Positions 13,828-20,597 of a stretch of 20,597 bases of DNA are shown piece after piece (the first letter of the stretch is position 1; each line of letters begins with the position of its first letter). The translations under genes were made by a program, and so were the position numbers. Under the pieces are notes generated by a model, which was given only the letters and a program-made list of their open reading frames with translations, was not told the origin of the DNA and did not search any database. This stretch comes from Streptosporangiaceae bacterium (GTDB lineage: Bacteria > Actinomycetota > Actinomycetes > Streptosporangiales > Streptosporangiaceae): contig JASHOI010000217.1 in NCBI GenBank assembly GCA_030041195.1, positions 1 to 20,597 on the forward strand. Reading direction: 5' to 3'.

Positions 13828-14949
13828 ATGACCGCGCGCACCAGCCCGCCGTTCCGCGCCGATCACGTTGGAAGCCTGCTGCGGCCGCAGCGGCTGCTGC
13901 AGGCCAGGGAAGACCACGCGGCCGGCCGGATCACGGCCGACGAGCTGCACGCGGCCGAAGACGAGGCAATCCGCGACGTGGTCCGGATGCAGCAGCAGGT
14001 GGGCCTGCAGCCGGTGACCGACGGCGAGTTCCGCCGGGCGTCCTGGCACATGGACTTCATCTACCAGATCGGCGGCGTGAGCAAGGCCCCCGGCAACATG
14101 GCGGTGCGGTTCCGCAACGCGTCGGGCACGATCGAGTTCACCCCGGCCGCGCTGCACATCGACAGCAAGATCCGGCTGGAGAAGACGATCTTCGCCGAGG
14201 ACTTCACCTACCTCCAGTCGGTGGCGGCGAGCTCGCAGACGCCGAAGCTGACCATCCCCTCGCCGAACATGGTGCACTACCGCGGCGGGCCCGCCGTGCT
14301 CGATCCCGACGTCTACGCACGGATGGAGGAGTTCTGGGACGACCTGGCCGCCGCGTACGCCCAGGAGGTGCGGCGGCTCGGCGACCTCGGCTGCACCTAC
14401 CTGCAGTTCGACGACACCAGCCTGGCCTACCTGAACGACCCGGCGCAGCGCGCCGAGATCGCCGAGCGCGGCGAGGACGCTGAGCACCTGCACCTGCGGT
14501 ACATCAAGCAGATCAACACCGCGCTCGCGGCCAAGCCGGCGGGCATGGCGGTGACCACCCACATGTGCCGGGGAAACTTCCGCTCGTCCTGGGTGGCCGA
14601 GGGAGGGTACGACTTCGTGGCCGAAGCGCTGTTCAGCGAGCTGGCCGTGGACGGCTTCTTCCTCGAGTACGACGACGAGCGCTCCGGCGGGTTCGAGCCG
14701 CTGCGGTTCGTGCCCAAGGGAAAGATGGTCGTGCTCGGCCTGGTGACCACGAAGCGCGGCGAGCTCGAGTCCAAGGACGCGCTCAAGCGGCGGGTCGACG
14801 AGGCCGCCAGGTACGTGCCGCTCGACCAGCTCTGCCTGTCACCCCAGTGCGGCTTCTCCTCCACGGTCGAGGGCAACGTCGTCACCTACGACCAGGAAGT
14901 GGCCAAGCTCCGTCTGGTCGTGGAAACCGCCCGCGACATCTGGGGCTGA
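13828..14949 (+). CDS. Core MetE-like (cobalamin-independent methionine synthase C-terminal type) methyltransferase
   Basis: The 373-residue protein is one MetE C-terminal-type barrel (Meth_synt_2). FRADHVGSLLRP (9-20), VTDGEFRRASW (63-73), and IPSPNMVHYRGG match YxjG-like proteins. Zinc/thiol ligands are visible: THMCRGN (His245, Cys247), a Glu in the 267-280 region, and SPQCGFSS (Cys341). Full MetE is about 760 residues with two domains; this is half length, as in YxjG and core-MetE proteins such as MesD. Such enzymes move a methyl or alkyl group to or from a thiol; the donor here is unknown. GAGGAGA precedes the ATG. It reads toward hutH with a 96-bp gap, so co-expression is possible. Confidence 0.88.
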   Translation: MTARTSPPFRADHVGSLLRPQRLLQAREDHAAGRITADELHAAEDEAIRDVVRMQQQVGLQPVTDGEFRRASWHMDFIYQIGGVSKAPGNMAVRFRNASGTIEFTPAALHIDSKIRLEKTIFAEDFTYLQSVAASSQTPKLTIPSPNMVHYRGGPAVLDPDVYARMEEFWDDLAAAYAQEVRRLGDLGCTYLQFDDTSLAYLNDPAQRAEIAERGEDAEHLHLRYIKQINTALAAKPAGMAVTTHMCRGNFRSSWVAEGGYDFVAEALFSELAVDGFFLEYDDERSGGFEPLRFVPKGKMVVLGLVTTKRGELESKDALKRRVDEAARYVPLDQLCLSPQCGFSSTVEGNVVTYDQEVAKLRLVVETARDIWG

Positions 14950-14985
14950 GTACCAGCTGCGCATCGGGCCCGAGCGTTTCCCGAC

Positions 14986-15016
14986 TTGACGGGCGTGACC
15001 GCCATGTCCTAAACAG
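14986..15016 (+). promoter_or_regulatory. Possible promoter of hutH
   Basis: TTGACG (14986-14991) is a good -35 box. TAAACA (15011-15016) could be the -10, but the spacing is 19 bases and the last base is not T. It would give a leader of about 25 bases containing the AAAGGAG ribosome site. Confidence 0.3.
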
Positions 15017-15045
15017 CAGCGGGGACGACGACAAAGGAGCCGCCG

Positions 15046-16641
15046 ATGCCTGCCACCGAGCCTGCCCTCGCCGACGCGACACACGCCGCACCCGCGCACC
15101 AGACCGACGAGATAGTGGTCGGGCCGGCCGGGGTCACCGCCGACGACGTTGTGGCGGTCGCCAGGCGCGATGCAAGAGTCCGGCTCGGGCCGGCGGCACT
15201 GGAGGCGATGGCCGCCTCGCGCCGCGTTGTGGACGGCCTGGCCGCGGCGCCGGTGCCCGCCTACGGCATCTCGACCGGCTTCGGCGCGCTGGCCACCCGG
15301 CACATCGCCCCCGACCTGCGCGCGAAACTGCAGCTGAGCCTCATCCGCTCGCACGCCGCCGGGGCCGGCGACCCGGTCGAGCGGGAGGTCGTACGGGCGC
15401 TGATGTTCCTCAGGCTGAAGACTCTCGCGTCCGGCCGCACCGGCATCAGGCCGGTGGTGGCCGAGACGCTCGCGGCCACGCTGAACGCCGGGGTCACCCC
15501 GGTGGTGCCCGAGCACGGGTCGCTGGGCTGCAGCGGGGACCTGGCACCGCTCGCGCACTGTGCGCTCGTGCTCATCGGCGAGGGCGAGGTGATGACCGGG
15601 GAGGGCGAGCGGGTACCCGGCGCGGCCGCCCTCGAGCGCGCCGGCATCGACCCGGTCCGCCTCGAGGCGAAGGAGGGGCTGGCGCTCATCAACGGCACCG
15701 ACGGCATGCTCGGCATGCTGATCCTCGCCTGCGCCGACCTCGCCGCGCTCTGCACCGCGGCCGACGTCATCGCCGCGATGAGCGTCGAGGCGCTGCTCGG
15801 CACCGACCAGGTGTTCCTGCCCGAACTGCACCTGCCGCTCCGGCCACATCCCGGCCAGGCGGCGAGCGCGGACAACATGCTCAGGGTGCTGGCCGGCTCG
15901 CAGATCGTCGCCTCACACCGCGACGGCGACACGCGGGTGCAGGACGCGTACTCGCTGCGCTGCGCCCCGCAGGTCACCGGGGCGGTGCGGGACACCATCG
16001 CGCACGCCGAGACCGTCGCGGCGCGGGAACTCGCCGCCGCCATCGACAACCCCGTCGTGCTGAGCGACGGGCGGGTCAGCTCCAACGGGAACTTCCACGG
16101 CGCGCCCGTCGCCTACGTGCTCGACTTCCTCGCGATCGCGGCAGCCGATCTCGGCTCGATGGCGGAACGGCGCACCGACCGGCTGCTTGACCCCGCGCGC
16201 TCGGGCGGCCTGCCGCCGTTCCTCGCGCAGGACCCTGGCGTGGACTCCGGCCTCATGATCGCGCAGTACACACAGGCCGCGATCGTCGCCGAGAACAAGC
16301 GGCTGGCCGCCCCGGCCAGCGTGGACTCGATCCCGAGCTCGGCGATGCAGGAGGATCACGTGTCGATGGGCTGGGGCGCGGCGCGCAAGCTGCGATCCGC
16401 GCTGGCGAACCTGCGCCGGATCCTGGCCATCGAGCTTGTCGCCGCGGCCCGTGGCATCGACCTGCGCGCCCCGCTGCAGCCCGGGCCGGCGACCGCCGCG
16501 GCCGTTGCGGAGCTGCGCAAGAGCGTGCCGGGCCCGGACGCGGACCGGTTCCTCGCACCCGAGCTCGCCGCGGCCGAGGACCTGCTGCGCGGCGGGGCAC
16601 TCGTCGGCGCGGTGTCCGCGGTCACCGGCGACCTCAGCTGA
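15046..16641 (+). CDS. hutH: Histidine ammonia-lyase
   Basis: The 531-residue protein has the family signature GSLGCSGDLAPLAH, whose Cys162-Ser163-Gly164 forms the MIO electrophile. The more common triplet is Ala-Ser-Gly; Cys is known in streptomycete HutH. Catalytic Tyr73 lies in AYGISTGFGALA. LIRSHAAGAG (99-108) and SSAMQEDHVSMGWG indicate histidine rather than phenylalanine or tyrosine, since PAL/TAL differ in both blocks. It converts L-histidine to trans-urocanate and ammonia, the first step of the Hut pathway. About 20 extra residues precede the usual start, but AAAGGAG supports ATG 15046. hutU, hutI and hutG are absent here. A related substrate (for example a methylated histidine) cannot be excluded. 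Confidence 0.92.
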   Translation: MPATEPALADATHAAPAHQTDEIVVGPAGVTADDVVAVARRDARVRLGPAALEAMAASRRVVDGLAAAPVPAYGISTGFGALATRHIAPDLRAKLQLSLIRSHAAGAGDPVEREVVRALMFLRLKTLASGRTGIRPVVAETLAATLNAGVTPVVPEHGSLGCSGDLAPLAHCALVLIGEGEVMTGEGERVPGAAALERAGIDPVRLEAKEGLALINGTDGMLGMLILACADLAALCTAADVIAAMSVEALLGTDQVFLPELHLPLRPHPGQAASADNMLRVLAGSQIVASHRDGDTRVQDAYSLRCAPQVTGAVRDTIAHAETVAARELAAAIDNPVVLSDGRVSSNGNFHGAPVAYVLDFLAIAAADLGSMAERRTDRLLDPARSGGLPPFLAQDPGVDSGLMIAQYTQAAIVAENKRLAAPASVDSIPSSAMQEDHVSMGWGAARKLRSALANLRRILAIELVAAARGIDLRAPLQPGPATAAAVAELRKSVPGPDADRFLAPELAAAEDLLRGGALVGAVSAVTGDLS

Positions 16642-16694
16642 CCCGCCCAGCGCCGCGCGGGCTCTGGCCACCGGGGATTGGGGCATCGCGCCAG

Positions 16695-18134
16695 TCAATA
16701 CGACTGAGAGGATTCCCCAGTAACGCGATCATGGACGGGGTGCGCGGCGATCGCGAACAGGGCGCTGGCTGCGAGCGCGGCCACCAGCACCACGGTGCAC
16801 ACCACGGCGGCGGCGCTGTAACCGGCGTCGTCAGGGAACACCCGGCCGCGCGGCAGGTACAGCACCAGCACGGTCGCGCTCAGCGTGCTGCCCAGCGAGT
16901 ACGCGACCGTGCGGACCAGCTGATAGAAGCTGATCGCGCTGCCGGTCTCCGCGGCCGGCACCCCGCCGGTGATCTGCAGCGGGTTGACCGCGTACACGCA
17001 CCCCACGCCGAAGCCGTCCAGCAGCATGGCCAGCACGATCTGCCAGTACGCGGCGCGCGCGAGCAGGAACGCGACCATCGAGGCGATCAGCAGCACACAG
17101 CTCGCGGCCACGACCAGCTCGGCAGAGGTGCGCCGGGCCAGCGGGCCGGCCACCTTCGAGGCGGCGAAGCTGGCCAGCGAGAACGGCGTCAGCATCAGCC
17201 CGGCGACGACAACCGACGCGCCGAAGCCGTAACCGGCCCCGGGCGGGGTCTGCACGTACCGGACGACCAGCGACGCCAGCGGGTAGAAGCCGACGGCCAC
17301 CAGGAAGGCGGTCACGTTCGCCGCGAGCACCGGGCGGTGCCGGAGCAGCCGCAGGTCGATCAGCGGGCGGCGGGCCCGCAGTTCGGCCACGGCCCACGCG
17401 GCGAGCAGCGCCACCGACGCGACCGCGCAGCCGAGGTTCGCCGGTGAGGCCCAGCCCCACACCGGGCCCTCGGCGAGCGCCAGCAGCAGGCCGGTAATCC
17501 CGAGCCCGAGCGTGACGGCGCCGGTGACGTCGAGCCGCGCCTCACGCCGCGGGCTCGGCGGCAGCACCGCCGCGGCCGCCACCAGGGCCAGCGCGCTGAG
17601 CACCGCGACGAGCCAGAACGGCGCGCCGAGCCCCAGGTACTCGGCGAGCAGCCCGACCAGCGGGTAGCCGATCCCGATCCCGGCCGCGGTGGTGACGCCG
17701 ATCAGCGCGATCGCGGGCCTGGCGCGCCCCGCGGGCAGGTCGTCCCTGGCCACCGCCGTGGCCAGCGGCACCAGGCCCAGCCCGGCGCCCTGCAGCGCCC
17801 GGCCGGCCAGGAACACGCCAAAGCCGGCCGGCAGTGCCGAAAGCACGCAGCCGACCAGCATGAACGCCACGCCACCGAGCGTGGTCTGGCGGCGCAGCCG
17901 CCCGTCGCCGAGGCGGCCCATGACCGGCGTGGCGACAGCCCCGGCGAGCAGCGTGATCGTGAGCGCCCACTGCGAGGCCGCGAGCGACACGTGGTCGGCC
18001 CGCTGCACCGTGGGCAGCAGCGGCGTGCCGAGGCTGGCCACAGCGGTGGACTCCACCGCCAGGAACACCAGCACCGCCACCAGCACCGCCGGGCCGGCCG
18101 TCCTGCGGCCTGCAGCCTGGTCCACGCCCGTCAT
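16695..18134 (-). CDS. MFS transporter, DHA2-like (14 transmembrane segments)
   Basis: The 479-residue protein is hydrophobic throughout, with about 14 segments, as in the DHA2 drug-proton antiporter group. Motif A appears as GRLGDGRLRRQ (73-83) between helices 2 and 3. A helix-5 motif-C-like segment, TTAAGIGIGYPLVG, marks exporters. GRALQGAGLGLVPLA is also typical of the family. Substrate unknown; export of a small molecule or drug is likely. The ATG at 18134 lies six bases behind a TAGCGT -10 box, so the mRNA is probably leaderless. The divergent LysR gene 88 bases away is the likely regulator. It converges with hutH, 53 bases apart. Confidence 0.9.
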   Translation of the reverse strand: MTGVDQAAGRRTAGPAVLVAVLVFLAVESTAVASLGTPLLPTVQRADHVSLAASQWALTITLLAGAVATPVMGRLGDGRLRRQTTLGGVAFMLVGCVLSALPAGFGVFLAGRALQGAGLGLVPLATAVARDDLPAGRARPAIALIGVTTAAGIGIGYPLVGLLAEYLGLGAPFWLVAVLSALALVAAAAVLPPSPRREARLDVTGAVTLGLGITGLLLALAEGPVWGWASPANLGCAVASVALLAAWAVAELRARRPLIDLRLLRHRPVLAANVTAFLVAVGFYPLASLVVRYVQTPPGAGYGFGASVVVAGLMLTPFSLASFAASKVAGPLARRTSAELVVAASCVLLIASMVAFLLARAAYWQIVLAMLLDGFGVGCVYAVNPLQITGGVPAAETGSAISFYQLVRTVAYSLGSTLSATVLVLYLPRGRVFPDDAGYSAAAVVCTVVLVAALAASALFAIAAHPVHDRVTGESSQSY

Positions 18135-18140
18135 GGAACC

Positions 18141-18146
18141 ACGCTA
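18141..18146 (-). promoter_or_regulatory. Predicted -10 box of the MFS gene (leaderless)
   Basis: TAGCGT on the minus strand ends six bases before the ATG at 18134. It is the same hexamer and nearly the same spacing as in the kinase promoter at 8334-8339. Confidence 0.4.
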
Positions 18147-18155
18147 GAGACGCGC

Positions 18156-18194
18156 GCTTATGCCGTCCAAGACCAATAATCGATATGCTTATGC
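18156..18194. promoter_or_regulatory. Putative LysR operator region with GCTTATGC repeats
   Basis: GCTTATGC occurs at 18156-18163 and 18187-18194, 31 bases apart (about three helical turns). The first overlaps CTT-N9-AAG (18157-18171), which contains the T-N11-A pattern of LysR-type binding sites. The layout fits a recognition site and an activation site between the divergent MFS and LysR genes. Confidence 0.45.
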
Positions 18195-18222
18195 GTCACG
18201 GGAATGAAGAAGCGAGAGTGCC

Positions 18223-19116
18223 GTGGACCTGCTGCAACTGCGCTACTTCCAGGCCGTCGCCCGCCACGAGCACGTCAGCCGCGCCGCCGAGGAACTCCGC
18301 GTGGCGCAGCCCGCGCTCAGCCGGTCGATCGCCCGGCTGGAGGCCGAGCTGGGCGTCCCGCTGTTCGACCGGCACGGCCGGCGGGTGACGCTGAACCGGT
18401 TCGGCGCCGCGTTCGGCGCCCGGGTCGCCGTCGCGCTCAGCGAGCTCGACCAGGCCCGCAGCGAACTGCACGACGCCGCCGGGCTGGCGCACGGCAGCGT
18501 GGCGGTGGCGGCCGAGACGCTCCGCACGGTCACCGGCCTCACCGCGGCCTTCCTCGCCGGGCACCCCGACGTGAGCTTCCGGCTCTGCCAGTCGTCGGCC
18601 CCGGCCATGGCCGCGCAGCTTCAGGCCGGGGAGGTCGATCTCTGCTTCGCCTCGCAGCCGATGCACGGGGGCGCGCTCGAATCGGCCGAGCTGTTCCGCG
18701 AGGAGGTCCTGCTCTGCGTCCCGCCAGCGCACCGTCTGGCCCGGCGCGGCCGGGTCACGATCGCGGACCTGGCCGGCGAGCAGTTCGTGACCACCCGCCC
18801 CGGCTACTGGCAGCGGGCTCTCGCCGACCGGCTGTTCGCCTCAGCGGGACGCCAGGCGCCCGCCGTGGCCTGCGAAGGCGACGAGCCGTACGCCATCCGC
18901 GGGCTGATCAGCGCCGGTGTAGGGATCGGCCTGCTGCCGCTGATGGGGCGGCAGGTACCGGATCCGCCGGTCGCCTGGCTGCACCTGGACACCCCCGGAT
19001 GCCGGCGCACGCTCAGCGTGGTGTGGCGCCGGGATGCCTACCTGTCAGCGGCGGCACGGGGGTTCCGCGACTTCGCGGTCAGCCACTTCCGCCGATCAGG
19101 GCCCGCGCCGCCGTGA
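18223..19116 (+). CDS. LysR-family transcriptional regulator
   Basis: The 297-residue protein starts MDLLQLRYFQAVARHEHVSR and continues AAEELRVAQPALSRSIARLE and LGVPLFDRHGRRVTL, a clear LysR helix-turn-helix (1-60). The effector domain follows: VAVAAETLRTVTGLTAAFL, EVDLCFASQPM, FREEVLLCVPPAHRLA, and ISAGVGIGLLPLM near 230-242. Length is normal. GTG 18223 is chosen because it opens the conserved N-terminus; the ribosome site is weak (GAAG/GAGAG). It is divergent from the MFS gene, the classical arrangement in which the LysR protein controls the transporter and itself in response to a small ligand, which remains unknown. The 3' end overlaps the BKACE gene by 38 bases. Confidence 0.94.
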   Translation: MDLLQLRYFQAVARHEHVSRAAEELRVAQPALSRSIARLEAELGVPLFDRHGRRVTLNRFGAAFGARVAVALSELDQARSELHDAAGLAHGSVAVAAETLRTVTGLTAAFLAGHPDVSFRLCQSSAPAMAAQLQAGEVDLCFASQPMHGGALESAELFREEVLLCVPPAHRLARRGRVTIADLAGEQFVTTRPGYWQRALADRLFASAGRQAPAVACEGDEPYAIRGLISAGVGIGLLPLMGRQVPDPPVAWLHLDTPGCRRTLSVVWRRDAYLSAAARGFRDFAVSHFRRSGPAPP

Positions 19117-19813
19117 TCAGGTCGGCGTTGCCGCTGGCTGGCGAGCCGTCCGGCAGCACGAGGCTGTCCTCGAGGCCCATGCGGGCCTGCAGCCCTTCCC
19201 GGACCGCGACCTCGAACACCGGCCAGGCCGACGTGCCCTCGCCGTGCAGCAGCACCGGGATGCCGTCGCCGTCCGGGCCGAGAGCCGTGCGGAGCAGCAG
19301 GGCAGCGGCAACGGCCCCATCACGGGAATGATCGTCGGTGACCTCGAGGAGCAACCGCACACACCTGCCCCGGTGCGGCCAGGTCCGCCAGGCCCAGACC
19401 GAGTCCGCGGTCCACAGGCCGGGCTCCACCCCCACCCCGGCGTCGAGCAGCGCCTCGGCCAGCTCCGCCGAACCGGGTTCGTGCCAGTTGACCGACGCGA
19501 AATCGGGCCGCACGGTCCAGGCGCGCACCTGGAAGATCCGCTCCGCGGGCCCGGGCGCGGCCCAGGCCCCGGTGGTCAGTCCCGTGGGCACGCCGGGCAC
19601 GGCGGCCCGCACCGCCTCCAGCACCGCCGCCACCGTGCCCGCATCGAGCGTGTCGTGCCCGGCCGAATCCTTGGGATGGATGTGCAGCGCGTCGGCGCCC
19701 GCGGCAACCGCCGCGGCGGCGTCGGCCGCGATCTCGGCGGGCGTCACCGGCAGCGCCGGATGCTCCGACGGCTCCCGCTGGCCGTTGAGGCACGCCTTGA
19801 GGAACCGGGCCAT
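19079..19813 (-). CDS. BKACE (DUF849) family beta-keto acid cleavage enzyme
   Basis: The 244-residue protein fits the zinc-dependent beta-keto acid cleavage family (3-keto-5-aminohexanoate cleavage enzyme, Kce). Zinc ligands are visible: His44 and His46 in DALHIHPKD, and Glu215 in RMGLEDSLVLPDG. Other family blocks are KACLNGQREPSEHPALPVTP, TGLTTGAW, FASVNWHEPG and LLHGEGTSAWP. Classic Kce has about 275 residues or more; a shorter form is usual in actinomycetes. The family condenses a beta-keto acid with acetyl-CoA to give acetoacetate and a new acyl-CoA; this member's substrate is unknown. GGAGG precedes the ATG. It converges with the LysR gene. A link to the nearby amidase, lyase and transporter genes is inferred. 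Confidence 0.88.
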   Translation of the reverse strand: MARFLKACLNGQREPSEHPALPVTPAEIAADAAAAVAAGADALHIHPKDSAGHDTLDAGTVAAVLEAVRAAVPGVPTGLTTGAWAAPGPAERIFQVRAWTVRPDFASVNWHEPGSAELAEALLDAGVGVEPGLWTADSVWAWRTWPHRGRCVRLLLEVTDDHSRDGAVAAALLLRTALGPDGDGIPVLLHGEGTSAWPVFEVAVREGLQARMGLEDSLVLPDGSPASGNADLITAARALIGGSG

Positions 19814-19928
19814 GTCATCCTCCGTTGCCCGCTGAGCTGCCGCTGCACGATCGGCGAACGCACCCCCAACCTAGCGAGATACGCCAGCGGTGGCCCGAGC
19901 CACGCCGATGGCCGCAGCCCGGCAAGCG

Positions 19929-20597
19929 TCAACGGTTCGGGGAATTCGGCCCGGTCGTGAGGTGGCCGTTCGTCATCACGCCGACGCGTTGTGCCTGGCG
20001 GGCGAGGCCGCTGTCGTGGGTGACCAGGACCAGGGTGAGCCCGCGTTCGCGCCACAGCTTGCCCAGCAGGGCGATGATCTCATCGCGGGTGTCTTCGTCC
20101 AGGTTGCCGGTGGGCTCGTCGGCCAGCAGCACCCTGGGCTGTTTGACCAGGGCCCGGGCGATCGCGGTGCGCTGCTGCTGCCCGCCGGACATCTCGGTGG
20201 GCAGGTGCGCGGCGCGGTCGCCCAGGCCGACCGAATCCAGCGCCGCCGCGACCCGGGCCGCCCGGCCGGCGTGGCCGATGCTCAGCGGGATCAGCGCGGC
20301 CTCGACGTTCTCGGCCGCCGACAGCGTCGGGATGAGGTTGAAGGTCTGGAAGATGAACCCGATCTTTTCGGCGCGCAGCCGGGTGAGCTGGGTCTCGCGC
20401 AGCGACCCCAGGCCGGTGCCGTCCAGCTCGACCGTTCCCTGGGTCGGCCGGTCCAGCCCGCCGAGCAGGTTCAGCAGGGTGGACTTGCCGTGGCCGGTGC
20501 GGCCCTGCACCGCCAGCCACTCCCCGTCCTCGATCACCAGGTCCAGGTCGCGGACCGCCGGGACGGTGCGCCGGCCCTTCTGGTAAAGCTTGGTCAC
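19929..20597 (-). CDS. ABC transporter ATP-binding protein, LolD/MacB type (5' end outside window)
   Basis: The 222 visible residues start at the window edge within the first strand (TKLYQKGRRTVPAVRDLDL), so about 5-10 N-terminal residues are missing. Walker A is GRTGHGKSTLLN, with Thr and His where GPSGSGKST is usual. The Q-loop is GFIFQTFNLIPTLSA, the signature MSGGQQQRTAIARAL, Walker B VLLADEPTGNLDE, and the switch histidine LVTHD. FQ-x-FNLIP-x-LSA and GNLDE mark the MacB/LolD group, which works with FtsX-type permeases in peptide export or envelope processes. The permease is probably beyond the edge, because only the BKACE gene, 115 bases downstream, follows. The GTG at 20597 is more likely an internal Val. 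Confidence 0.93.
   Translation of the reverse strand: MTKLYQKGRRTVPAVRDLDLVIEDGEWLAVQGRTGHGKSTLLNLLGGLDRPTQGTVELDGTGLGSLRETQLTRLRAEKIGFIFQTFNLIPTLSAAENVEAALIPLSIGHAGRAARVAAALDSVGLGDRAAHLPTEMSGGQQQRTAIARALVKQPRVLLADEPTGNLDEDTRDEIIALLGKLWRERGLTLVLVTHDSGLARQAQRVGVMTNGHLTTGPNSPNR

Noticed and set aside
15530..15540. Cys-Ser-Gly instead of Ala-Ser-Gly in histidine ammonia-lyase as a possible defect
   Set aside because: Cys at this position is known in streptomycete HutH and is compatible with MIO formation; all other key residues are present.
14565..16190. 541-codon plus-strand frame spanning the end of the MetE-like gene and most of hutH
   Set aside because: Arg-rich shadow in another frame of two well-supported genes; no recognisable domain.
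16642..16661. CCCGC...GCGGG hairpin after hutH as terminator
   Set aside because: Only a 5-bp stem with a 10-base loop and no T tract; such pairs are frequent by chance at this GC content.

Overview
The window is GC-rich, uses GTG and TTG starts, has several promoters that look leaderless, and carries Lsr2, an LmbU-family protein and XRE-type regulators. Together these point to a high-GC filamentous actinomycete (Streptosporangiales/Thermomonosporaceae-like). The exact genus cannot be read from the sequence. No rRNA, tRNA, CRISPR array, insertion sequence, integrase or attachment site was recognised.

Region 1 (1-2330) holds regulatory and small genes: the N-terminal part of an XRE helix-turn-helix protein cut by the window edge, a divergent 73-residue partner-like protein, a SAM methyltransferase, an Lsr2 nucleoid protein with an apparently leaderless promoter covered by a perfect inverted repeat, and a divergent DUF4232-like protein. 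Region 2 (2415-5030) has a guanylate-kinase-like protein with a TTG start, a promoter-type intergenic region with tandem GGGATGCAT repeats, a PptT/EntD-type phosphopantetheinyl transferase and a convergent secreted lipase.

Region 3 (5300-8340) has a small DUF4177-like protein and a tightly coupled three-gene operon on the minus strand: histidine kinase, LuxR-type response regulator, and a membrane-anchored DUF4097 beta-repeat protein. Region 4 (8503-11500) carries a UDP-sulfoquinovose-synthase-like SDR enzyme (TTG start behind a perfect Shine-Dalgarno), a divergent lipoprotein of unknown function, a long noncoding stretch, and a small membrane protein closed by a perfect 14-bp hairpin.

Region 5 (11638-19813) holds an LmbU-family regulator, then what looks like a metabolic neighbourhood: amidase, core-MetE-like methyltransferase, histidine ammonia-lyase, MFS exporter with a divergent LysR regulator, and a BKACE (DUF849) enzyme. 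The alternating strands mean several transcription units rather than one operon, so a shared pathway is an inference. Region 6 (19929-20597) is the ATPase of a LolD/MacB-type ABC transporter whose first residues lie beyond the edge.

No clear new defence or mobile system was found. The most interesting signals are regulatory (the Lsr2 promoter dyad, the tandem repeats near 3140, the dyad at 13762-13794), the unlinked sulfoquinovose synthase, and the LmbU protein with a ribbon-helix-helix-like C-terminus.
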